From Glandiceps talaboti (Eukaryota; Hemichordata; Enteropneusta; Spengelidae), in contig NC_135562.1 in the NCBI RefSeq assembly GCF_964340395.1, positions 15,321,796 to 15,385,795 of the forward strand: a stretch of DNA of 64,000 bases. Direction: 5' to 3'. Positions 47,406 through 59,300 of the stretch are shown here, piece by piece. Numbering within the stretch: the first letter of the stretch is position 1; every line of letters starts with the position of its first letter. The translations under genes were made by a program, and so were the position numbers. Below the pieces are notes generated by a model, which did not search any database, was not told the DNA's origin, and saw only the letters and a program-made list of their open reading frames with translations.

Positions 47406-48588
47406 ATAAGGTAGTCAAATTGGTTACAGTAAGTAGAAGACTGTAAGATACATTGTATCATTCTGCGGTTTACTGATGTGTGAGGGCGCCCTGTCAAGCC
47501 GTACCTTACAGACTATGTAAGTCCTATTTTGTTTCCTAGATAAGGTTTCCAATGAATTGTTTACAGCGTTACTGCCAAATGAGGCTATCAGATTGATTTT
47601 GGTATGTGATTTACGTCCACACTGAGTCAAGTACAAAATATAAAGTGAATGGCGCCCAAAATCCAGTTTATTAGTTTTACGACTTATGTCCCGCAGAGTT
47701 GAAACTCACATTTGTAGTCTGAACATAGAATTCTGACATTTATAAACATAGTCTTCTGGCATTGTTTACTCAGTTGATAGCATAATAGTGGTTTCCTCAA
47801 CATTTCACTTTCACGTTTGTCATCAAATTGTGTGTATATTATTCCTAAATAGCAGGTTTGTGTTCTACCATTAGCAAGCGATGGTTAAATTATGCTCCAG
47901 TAAGTAGAATATCATGGGTATGATTTAATATGCAGCTAAAATTACTCCCAACAAATGTATAAACTCAAGTTTTACTCCTTTTTATTACAGTAAATGACCT
48001 TTTTATTTGTCAGGTTAGTATTTCCTGCAGCAATATTAGATGAAAGATTTAGGCCTGGAATGTCGGCTTTTAAAAAAAATAATACTGGCCCATGTACGAG
48101 CGTTAAAATTTAAAACGGACTAGTTTACAATGTATCTAACAAATTACGATCATCAGTTTGTTTGACTAATTGCAAATAAATAAGCGCCTGTCAAACGAAA
48201 TAACGACATGATGTATGGTAATTTTTAGATTGTACACATGTATAAGTATAAAAATTGCTAATTAAGATGATCTGAAGTACATAATGGTACAAACTCCCAA
48301 CGTACCATATCTCATCTCTTTAACACCAAAAATAGCCCCCAGTGTTAGAATTTTACAAGTTAGGAAATTGATTAAACTCTCTCGTTGTCGTACTTGTAAT
48401 GAGTTTGACTGATAAGTGATATTTATCTTGTTACAAAAATTATGGAAAGGTATGAAATAGTCGGTTTTTTAATTTACTTGATAAAAAAGTCGACTGATCG
48501 AAACATTGATTTTCATTAAAATGGCGATAATAGGTTTATATATATAGCTCTGATACCAAGGATAGACAGACGATTACATACTAACCAT

Positions 48589-48650
48589 ACATATTCATTT
48601 TTATTTAATTATTAATCAACATATTCATTTTTATTTAATTATTAATCAAC
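48589..48650. repeat. Tandem duplication of about 31 bp
   Basis: CATATTCATTTTTATTTAAT followed by TATTAATCAA occurs twice in a row without changes. Confidence 0.9.
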
Positions 48651-50098
48651 AGCATGGAATCCGGATGTGAAATTTAATGAACTATTTTGCTGCAAAAAAA
48701 TCATTATTTGATCAATTTTTTCAATCAAGCAATTTCCTGCTTAATTTATTTGGCAAAAATTGCTGTTACTGAATATATTTTGGGATACTGCCAATACACT
48801 TTTGATGTTTTGACGATAAAATTTATATTAATATTTTCCCGCCAAAATTTTGGACAAAATTTGGTATTTTCATGTAAAATTTGGACAGACCTCAAGTTTA
48901 TTTTAGACTATTATAGTAGACATAACACTAAAATATTGATTGATACCAATAGTTTTATCCAATAGTATAGGTAATCAAACACTTTCCCGCCTAAATAATT
49001 TGGCACAAATTCTTATTTCTTGTAACTTTTTGGCCAAGCTGAACTTATAGACTAGTACATACAGCACAAATTGTACAAGAATATCAATTGATCCCAAAAT
49101 TTTGCTTCAACCTGCACTCTGGATGGAGTATAGTTTTGTGTATTTTATCTGACAACCAAAAATACATTCACTGAAAATTTTTAAAATGAGACATTGCACA
49201 TTTTAATTTTGGATCACTTGTATTCATAAGTAGTATGCCGACAGGTTTTAAGCATGATCGCATTAGGAGCTGATTTTTGGGTGTGGACCTAAAAATCAAT
49301 TTGATTGGATTTATTGTACCATACTACACAAATATATTTACCTTTGTACAGGCTACAAATAATTCAATACAGGGGTACAAGACTATGAGAAAATCATTAT
49401 ATCTAACAAACAAAAATTGTTCGAGTTGTAGCAAGATCAAGCATATTCCCCGCCTAATTTATTGGGCAAAAATTTCAGATTCTTGAAAATTTTTATCGAA
49501 AGTCAACCTTATTTTAGATTAGAATAGCGGAAATTATCCAAAAATATCAACTGATCTCAAAAATTTTATTTCAAACTGATCAAGCACTTTCCTGACTAGT
49601 TTGAAAAAAAATTAGTTTTCTTGTAAATATTTGGCAAATTCCAACTCTTATTTTAGACTAGAAACATAAACAATAATGTTTGAGTGAACATTTTAGTTAA
49701 AAACTGACCCATTTACTGAAAATTCCAAAAAAAACAGTTCTCGTCATATCTGACATGTAAGTACATGTACATAATTATGGTAATCTTCTTTAATTTTGTA
49801 TGCATGTATTCATTTTTTCATAATCATCATTTTTATATGCAGTTCAGTTGTTTTTGAAATTGAAAGATGTGCACAAACACGGTTAACAAAATCTAGGTCA
49901 AGAATGCAAATTATATTCTAAAATTTGCATTTTTTATTTAAAATTTAAAAATTTGAAATGCAAATTTAGAATAGATCCTGGTCCCATCATATCTGCCAAT
50001 TTTCATACTTTTAAGAATACAATAATATAAAGACTTTTACCGTAAATTATCAACACTACATGGCCGGCCAATCAGTTTTGTGTGATTGCTAAATTTCA

Positions 50099-50114
50099 CC
50101 ACTAGGTGGCGCTA
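50099..50114. promoter_or_regulatory. CTCF-like motif
   Basis: CCACTAGGTGGCGCTA, the closest match to the CTCF core in the window. Motif match only. Confidence 0.4.
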
Positions 50115-50924
50115 TTTAGTATCTTCACTGATTCACTTTACATGTCACAAATCTGCAGTATCTCGACAACATCCTCAGACCCACCGTTCCATAGTAACAA
50201 TTGTATAAAACTTATTTGACTTTCAAACATATAATCACTGTTTTTTTATATCATTTTCATACATGGGGAAGGCATCCTTAACCTTAAAAAAAAAAAAAAA
50301 AAAAATGAAATTTCTGCTCTGAGACAGTGACTTTGCAATTTGTCGATCCTGATTTTACTAGGAACATCATGCAAATTTATAAAATAAAAGCAAAACCTAC
50401 TAACACACGTTTACCTTACCCCTTAATTTATTAGCCCAAGACATCGATGCAACATGGTGATACCTTTAGGACGAAAGCAGTTAAAACTTACCTTTCCCAT
50501 ATTTGCTAATGAATGAAGACAAATTAAAAGTAAGGTTCGTTCAACTTCAGGCGATTCTCAAAATGCATTCTTCAAATTGACGTTGGGGGCGCTGTTTAAC
50601 ACAATTTTTGCTATGCAAGAAGTAATGTAAATTATATGCAAATTTCGAGGGATAAACCTAAAAAATTTCGCTTGGGAGACATTTCTGTTTGGATTCACTA
50701 TCATCAAAATACCTCAAAAATAGTTGTCTTCCAACTGCTACCCCAAAATATCTACAGGACCATTCCCTAGTGCCATTTTTTGAAAGTTTTCATAAGGAAA
50801 TACAACTTTACTCATGAAATGAGAAATAATGCATGACAAAAATTACAAGAACGTAAATCAATGCGTTAGGAAAATTCTGATCCAATTTCAGACCAATATG
50901 GCAGAATTTTGCTGTGGATGTGTA

Positions 50925-50990
50925 CTTTTCGAGTTTAGAATTTTGCTGTGGATGTGTACTTTCTGAGTTTAATTTCATTCTTCAAACAAT
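50925..50990. repeat. Tandem duplication of about 33 bp
   Basis: GAATTTTGCTGTGGATGTGT, ACTTTTCGAGTTTA is repeated directly with one or two changes. Confidence 0.85.
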
Positions 50991-52174
50991 ATTTTATTGA
51001 GCCAAATTGCACAACAGATGGTGCGATCATATTGAGTGTGAACAATTTCCTAACACCTACACATCCAAAGGAACATTCCACCAAATTTATCAAGGCAACT
51101 GGTCCAGTCATTTTTGACTAACTCGAGTGCGTGGACACAGACACACAGACACTTTACCATAGCATGCATATACAGCAATACTGAACATCATTTCAGTCCT
51201 GTCCTGTTAAAAAATACAAAATACACATAACAAAAAATTACAAGAGAATGTTATATTTATTACCAACATCAATGCATTAGACGTGCAACATTTCAAATCA
51301 GATTAAATCAATAACAGGGTATACACCCCTTATTTACATATCAATATCATCCGATCTGATAGGATGGTCCATTCCAAAGTGCAAGAACGGGGGTGGGTGT
51401 TCACACCTCATTCAGATGCACACGTCTGATTACAGCTACATCTACCAGTAATCCTCAAAATCAATGAAAAATAAATTCTCAAAAAACATAGACACTGAAA
51501 ACTGTACATGGAAGTATGACACTTAAAAAAGAAGAAGCAGTGATATATATATATTCTACTAATTTCTTTTTTTTCTTCTTACAAAGTTGAAGTTCTGATA
51601 CAAGTTGAAAACATTTCTGTATTCAATACTGTCTTTGAACATGTCTACATTCGTCGGAAATTTTCAGGACTAGGTAAATACATTAGAAACTTGTCTGTAT
51701 TTAGTGTTTACAACTTTTTCTGTGTTCAATTTGTCTGAAATTTTTCTACAGATGTGATTTATTTGTAACTTTTCTGTACTAAATACAGTCAGACACTTGT
51801 GTATTCAATTTATTGATAACTTTTCATCAAATATGTCTGAATTCAATCTTTTGTATAACTTGTCGACATTCAAATACATGTAATACAGATCATACGAGAC
51901 TACGGTACACTACAGAAAGCTCCAAACTACTGACAAATTTGCAAAGGACCGTCATCACTACCCACAACAAATTCTGGTCATTTAAAACGGTAAATCTCAA
52001 GTAAATTGTAATAAACCAGTAAATTTACAAAAAAACAAACACTGGTACCAAAATGTACGATACCAGCACTTGATCACAGGCAATGTGTTGTAAGATTCCT
52101 TGCCTACTGTAACACCAAAGTGAAATCTCTTCTGTCAACACACTTTAATCTAGTTTCGGTTACCCAGCCTCTCA

Positions 52175-52190
52175 CCACTGGGGGCGCTGT
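52175..52190. promoter_or_regulatory. CTCF-like motif
   Basis: CCACTGGGGGCGCTGT; an inverted relative (CTAGCGCCCTCAGGGGC) lies at 52916-52932. Motif match only. Confidence 0.35.
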
Positions 52191-53341
52191 CTACGAGACC
52201 ACCCAAACATGAGCGAGTCTGGGGAAACCACGTTCCAACTATCCCGTGACAGAAGTCACACACTACATTTCTTCCAAGCATAAAAAATGGGCTTACAAGG
52301 CCTGTTTGTTGTCATTAATATATATCAGTCGTTTGAGAAGTGACAATCTGTAGCGAAGGTACCTAAATCGGTCAGCCTGCAATGTTTGAGGGGAAGTACT
52401 CCCCATGATGCACTGCTCCAGAGGCTACTTCCTGCACATGTGAGATGAAATCTTGTTTCCCCTCATTCGGGGTGGTCTCGTTCGCAGAGCCCCCAGTGGC
52501 CAGAGTCTGGGTAACCAAGACTTGCATCAATAACAAATGTGAATATATATAACTTGACAACTACAACTACAAATGAAAACGGCAGTATGTAATTGCTATA
52601 AATCAGTCTGAAAGATGCAACAAATGCAATAACACAATATACAGTTACAGTGCTCTATGCCCTGTATGGTACACAAATTACCAAAACTGGAATGACAGCA
52701 GTGTCACTTGGTACCGGTAATTTGATGAATCGGTCTACAACACATACTGAGTTAAGGTATAGCTCTCAGTGACTGGCTGGTTTATTTAGCTTGGTTTAGG
52801 CTTTAGTAGTTTTCAATATGGTTAATCCATAGTCTTGTAGTAAGACCTTGTATCTGTACTTTGGGAGTTGCTGAATAAAACTGGAAGGGTGACAAGTACT
52901 TCTGTCTAGGTGCAGCTAGCGCCCTCAGGGGCAAACTTTGGCCACTTTTAGAGTAAGCAGAAAAGCCCGACGAGCACTACACTAGATAATTAGTTGGTAA
53001 CAGTTTAACATAGAAATACAACACACACACGTTGTCACTACAAGAGTTAATACCATCTAAATACATTTGGGTTTAGTTGCTCAGAATTCTTGTGGTCACA
53101 AGTGTTAATACAGTGTCTAAATACATTTGGATTTTAGTTGTTCAGAATTCCTATGGTACTCAAACTGTAGCCATATCATTACAAGCTTTATAATGGAAAA
53201 AAAAATATCACACAAAAAAGTTGTAATATTTAATATTTCATTGCTTTTAAACACTTCAATGAAATACTGTCGTACGTTTCCAGCACCAGGCAAACTATAT
53301 TACATGAAAGTTTCAGTGACTTGCACAATCCTAAAATACTA

Positions 53342-53585
53342 GCCAGGCATAGAATGTATGTGTAATTTAGTGTTATATTTTCCGAGCACAAACCAGGCAT
53401 GGCATATACCTACATTTTATAGTGTCATATTTTCTGCACCACACACCAGCATAGAATGAACTTGTATCTAGTGTGTCATGTTTAATGCAACAAAAGCCAG
53501 ACATAGAATGTTTAATTGTAATTTAGTGTCATACTTTCCTGCAATACAAACCAGCATAGAATGAACCTGTATTTAGTGTGTATAT
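53342..53585. repeat. Minisatellite of about 60 bp, four units
   Basis: Units share CCAGCATAGAATGAACTTGT, ATTTAGTGT and CATATTTTCTGCA-like blocks with indels. Confidence 0.8.
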
Positions 53586-54565
53586 TGCATAGCAATGCCC
53601 TGATTTGAAATCAAAAAAATATATCTGACATCATGTCAATCACTCACTATCCTACTAAACAATGAAATCTATATGACTACCCTGAATTGTAACAAAACAT
53701 ACACCAATGGTTGTGACATTAGCTTTGAAAACAGGTGAAACACGTCAATTTTTCTCCTCCTTTTGAAATGCACTTTGGTTTACCTCCACATAACAAGGCA
53801 TGGTGGTTTAATTAAAATGTCTTGCACACTAGAACTACTGTACTCCGTGGTGAAAAGTGTGAAACAGCTTTTTTTTAAGAAATTGGATATTGAAATGGAA
53901 CATTAAATCTCACAAAACAAACTGACAACTCTAAAATGGGCTACTTAGATAATAACTTTTATATTGGGCCTAGTGTTCTTTTATTAAAAGTCTTGCCCTG
54001 TTTTTGTTTTTTTTAAAGATTTCTTTTTTTATGGAAGAAGTAACCAATCAAGACTTGAATTTTATCAAGAAGCATAAAACATAAACATATTGCTATTTTG
54101 TGCATTTCTCATGTATTTCATAATATACATTAAACTTATTCAAATTAATACACAAGTTTTCAGATACAAGTGTACTACTAAAAAGGGAAATACTAAGAGT
54201 CAAATATGTATGTTGAGAAGAAAATATGTCAAAAAATGTATAACATTTTACAAAATCGTGTGATAAATGAGATGGCCACTGGGAATGGTGCGTGTGTGAA
54301 TCGGGCTTTTATTTTATTCTTGTATTATTGACGTGATACAATCAGTCAAATTATCTACGTCAGAAAATTACAAAAAATTATTTAGAATTTATATTCCACT
54401 ACACAAATTACTTTCGTCAATAATGTATGATGGAAACCAAAAATTTCATAGGCATATCTACTACTATGATAGAAACCAAAAACTTCAGAGCCATATCGTT
54501 TGCTAGTCTGTAAGGTATGCCATGACAGGGCGCCCTCACACATCGGTCAACTCCTCGTTACATCA

Positions 54566-54619
54566 GTGCAAGGTCATATCTGCTATAAACTCTATATAGC
54601 AGATATGACCTTCTTGCAC
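54566..54619. repeat. Short hairpin-forming inverted repeat
   Basis: GTGCAAGGTCATATCTGCTA and its complement TAGCAGATATGACC, then TTCTTGCAC, separated by a short A/T-rich loop. The flank holds GACAGGGCGCCCTCACACAT, which recurs inverted at about 47475-47500. Confidence 0.8.
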
Positions 54620-56277
54620 CGACGTGACAATATGTAGTATTTTTTGTACTTTCACTGTCAGAAACCTCAATAATGTAAACAGGAATACAATGCCATGCTT
54701 CCATAAAACAATCACACACACACTCTAGACAAAGACAGGTTTGAATACCTGGAGAAGACAGGTGAAAAAAATATACATGTATTCTACCAAAATGAAAATA
54801 CAACCAGTGTTTTTTTGCGAAGGTTGGGTAACCCCAGTAACGGAAAAGAGCAATAGGGTAAAACTGATCACAACAGTTTCCAATACATTGTACATGTACT
54901 ATAATTTTGATGGGGACCCCTCGGTAAAATGACTGGGAAACTCAGGTAGATTTTACCTGCTTACTCCCCTTAACAAAAACACTGACGGTATAACTGAAAA
55001 GAATTACATTATTAAATACTGATTCTGCAAATCTTGGGAGTTAATTGTAGTACTTTCTGTCCATGAATTTGTTGTTGTTTGTAAACAACTGGACAGATAA
55101 GCTTACTAAACACCCGAAAACCTTACTTTGCAAACCACACGGCCTACATGTAACATTCATTATCCCCTAAGTAAGACAGTCTCATACAAGTCTGAAATAA
55201 TTGACCAGTCAAAACCAAAAAAACGTTTTCTGGCTCTGGAATAATATCTAGTAGTAATTCTAAATTCCGAGTGTAAATACTTCACCTAGTATATTTCGGC
55301 TGAATAGCTCAGCTTTCTTTGGCCGTTACTGTTTATGATTCAATGACCTAGACTTGTTTGTGCCAGGTTTGAGAAATGGTGGGTAATCGGTGATCACATT
55401 CACGTCAAATAGTTCTCAAAAACAAGAAAAAAAATAAAATAAACTACAATAATTGCTATTGTGTTAAGTACAAAAAAAAAAATCCTTTTTATAAACTATG
55501 AGGCCGACTCTTACTTTAACCTTTCAAGTTATAATTGGCTGAAAACTTTCCCGGCAATCTTTTATCTCTCCTTCGAAAAGCTGAACAAAAGTAACTATCA
55601 TAACTGCCACTAGGTGGCTCACTTTGGGTTGATGATCACTTCAGCTTTTTGTATAAAATGTGTGGACAAATGTCACATCAATCTTATATCCCTACATCAA
55701 GGTTCAAGACAGCTCAATAAAAACAAACGGTATTATCATAACTGCCACCGGGTGGCTCACTTCTTGGTTGATCTCAATACTATGACGACAGTATATCACC
55801 CTTTAATAACAGTTTTCATCTAATATGTGGCAGTTAGGGCGTGTAAGGTTGCTTAGGTAAAGATCTCATTTCATTCTCCCAATTTTTATATTCAAAATAT
55901 CTTGTATGGCTCGAGAAATATGAACACCATGTGGCTGGTTTCATCTACCTACTAGAACTACGGCCATAAAAAGTGATATAATTACATATCTCCAGCAGAA
56001 TTTCACATAAGAAATTAAACAAGCGAGTCAAAGGTGGAGGTTAAGACTTAATATAGAATTACTTCTCTCTCGGAAACTTTACCCTTAAAACATTCCCTTA
56101 TTTTGATTTTTTTTTTTTTTTTTAAACATCACATTATAGAAATGACTTATCCAATATACATATGTTTGTCAAGCTATTTCACTAGGGGAAGAGAAGTTAA
56201 ATAATTGCCAGGTTAGCGACTACAAACTAAAGTTTTCAACAACAAAAAAGAGGCTAAGTAAATGGTTGCTCCTGCTT

Positions 56278-56340
56278 CTAATATTCGTCTTGTTCTCCGT
56301 TTGCTGCTTCTTCCCCTTCTTCTGGTGCAACAAAACCGTC
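56278..56340 (-). CDS. EB1-family gene, distal last exon (tail -GEQDEY)
   Basis: GTTTTCAG acceptor; 20 codons [20 protein letters not shown] and TAG. The C-terminal acidic-acidic-Tyr is the EEY/F-type motif that CAP-Gly domains bind. This tail resembles vertebrate EB tails and is probably the standard form. Confidence 0.92.
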   Translation of the reverse strand, partial: DGFVAPEEGEEAANGEQDEY

Positions 56341-59300
56341 CTGAAAACAACAAGTAAGTTTGATATGAATATTGACTTCAGATATAACATGATGGGCTTT
56401 GGAAAAATTTGATAGGTTGAAGATGTTGGGTGGGCTACCTGTTACAGACTTTAGTGGAATTGGTTTGTGTTGGATGGAGTGGACAGAAGATGCAAAATAC
56501 TTGCATGACTGGAATAAAGAAATTGCAATGTATTGATGTCTGGTCTTTCCTTTCTTACATGTAAATTTACGAATCTACCAAGAAACAATCTCGACATACT
56601 CTGGTCTATATATCTGTATCATGAGTGTTATTAATCTGTATTTGGTCCTTGTTGCATATATGGTCCATTCTTGTAAGGGAGTGGGGGCACATATGGTCCA
56701 TTGTGGTATGGGGAAAGCATATATGCTCCAATCTGGTATGGGGGTGGGCACACTTTGGGAAGGGGTGTGAAATATGTTTTCAAATGTAAATGTGGGTTTG
56801 CACCATTATCTCACAAACTGAAATATGAAAAATAAAGATACCTGCAATGAGATTCAAGAATCACAACTAACATTTTTGAGCAGCATTTATCAGATGATTA
56901 TGCGAGTATTAAAATAATACATGTATACCACAGATTACTTGCACTAGTGCATGCAATACTAGTGGTATTTGCACTGCTGTGCAATACCAAAAACATTATT
57001 GCATACCTGCATGCAAATGGGACACAATCGTTCCCTGCACATAAAATCATGTTGTATGATTTTTATGGAAATTTGCCGTTTCAGATAAACATATGTAATA
57101 ATAACAGAACCCCATGCCACGTGAGTTCCAGTGTGGATACTCAGGGGTATTTGCACTAGTGCTTGCAGTGTTTTCTAGAGCACTTTCACTCACCATGCTC
57201 GTGACAGTACAGGCACAGAGAACACTGCAAGCACTCATGCAAATACCCAAAAGTACGACACACTTGCACTCGTGTGTCATGGGGTTCTGTCATAGTCTTT
57301 TGTCCAATTCTTGAATTCATTGTTTTCACAGATATAATAAACAATAAGATACACATGTTAGGGTATTGAGTTTTGCCCTGTAGCTGTCAACACAAAAGAT
57401 GTGAAATCCAAAGATGCATACATTCATGTACACTACATTGATAAGGGAAAAATTGTGTGGTTCTGATTACGCTCAATTTTAGAATAGAGGTAGGTAGATT
57501 TTTTTTTAATATATATTTTTTTGCATATGTGAGTGTTGAGTTCAAGTACTTAATATGTTTTCTGTTGTTTTCCACATGGTCTCTGTGTTATTGGTTTCTT
57601 CTCATCAGATGTACAGTCATTACAGATTGGAAGAACAGTTTTATATTGTCTTTTAAATTGATGTCAGTTTCCACACCCACTATTTCTTGTGAGACTTCAC
57701 AATTTTTGTGATTTTATTTTGAATATGTAAAAAAAAAGTTTAAGGTCAGTGTGAAAAACTAGGTGGGGGTCAGGTAACCGGAACCAAACAATTTTTTCAA
57801 AGGCCTGAGATAAATAAACTACAGGGTTCATATGCTTGTAAAGATTACTAAGATATACTGGTACTTTCTATCGATAACTTATAGGACTTTCAAGAACTTT
57901 TAGAAGCATATGCACCCTGGAGCTAAATTGTCATATTTTTTTGTCATTCAATCATGAGATATATATACACATAACATATACAGCCTTATTAAACCATGCC
58001 CAAAGCAAGCAAGTACGCTAAAAGTTGAATGCAACATACAATTTGGCTTGTGCAAGGTATTACGATTCTGGTAATCGAGCCTTCGGTTCACCAAGATAGG
58101 CACAAACTAAATCTATTGTTCTTCAATGTGGTAGATTACACAAGTGGGTGATAGTGGTTCCTCGGTTGTATGATTCTAATCACACTGTGAGTGTGATGAA
58201 GATAGTATAAACAATGAAAGTACTGAAACAGTACACTGCAAGTTAGTTCATGGAACTCTGTCAATAAAACTCTACATGCTTCCTGACTGAGACTGTAATT
58301 AAACAAAAATCCATTCAATAGCTTATCACTGTTGTATCAACACGTTGTGCCAATAATTTTAGTTTGTGTCTATCTTTGGAAACTGAAGGCTCAATTATCA
58401 TAGTAATAATTTCTATACTAATGGAGCCATGGAAAAAAGTTATCTAAGGAGTTTGATCTACAAAGAGAAACAGAGATTGCAATTAAAGCGTTGCTGTTTG
58501 ACATTACATTTTTTAAAGAGAGGCATTCATTGCCAACTGAGTAAAACAAGCGCAACATATCCCTCATGTCAAATACTACTGGTCATAAAACAACAACACA
58601 TCACATGCAATCATTGTAGTTGTGCCTGGCCAACATGCATGCCAACCACGCAATACAACAAATATGTGCACACTAAAGATTTCATTAGTTAGTGTAGTAC
58701 AAACACAATTACACACAGTCACAGTGTTCTCCTACTAAGAGATGACTGGGTACTTTTAAAAGTCTGCAAGAGATCTCACAAAGTAGACAGAAATATACTC
58801 CATGTATAGTAGTGGATATCAACAGTGAATTACTCAAAGAAGTCGACAGTAAAGTGTTGAAATACATGACAGGGAAAGTGGAGAAAAAAGAAGAGTGCCC
58901 CATTTATGATTACCCCATGGTAATCTGAAACTTGCATTTAAAGTAATTGTCACAGGCAGTTCGGCAGAGCAAGCTACTTCCCCAGTCATATCAAGTAGTA
59001 AAGGGAAAGAGATATTGCCCCCCCCCCATCCCCCCACTATCAGTCAAAAATGGCACCCCACCCCTCACACTCTGAATGATGGTAATTTGACATTTTCAAC
59101 TTCAGTTGCTACTACTACTGCCATCTGCTTACTACTTGCATACCATTTCTTACATGTAGTGGTAAGAAAAGTACTAACTAAGAGATTTACGCCTATATAG
59201 GAGAACACTGAAGGGGGATACAACTTATTACGGAATACAACATAACAGCACAGACAGAGAACATAGAAGCACTACAGTTATCATTTAAAGTTAAACCATT

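Larger units (their letters stand above)
32211..51250. other. Intergenic span of about 19 kb without a supported gene
   Basis: I find no exon chain with matching splice phases and no recognisable domain. Contents: MITE copies (33647, 45086, 47030), minisatellites, a GA microsatellite (36030-36245) and many TTTGGCGGGAAA-like motifs between about 37800 and 49500. Two segments of higher GC (about 34500-34760 and 36800-37030) could be regulatory but show no specific signal. Confidence 0.55.
51251..56277. other. Region downstream of the EB1 gene; possible long 3'UTR
   Basis: On the minus strand this follows the distal EB1 stop codon. No other exon is supported. Several TTTATT (minus-strand AATAAA) sites exist, for example about 52778 and 54308, so the end of the transcript is not fixed. 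It holds a minisatellite (53342-53585), a hairpin (54566-54619), CTCF-like motifs and a short duplication at 55600-55770. Confidence 0.45.
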
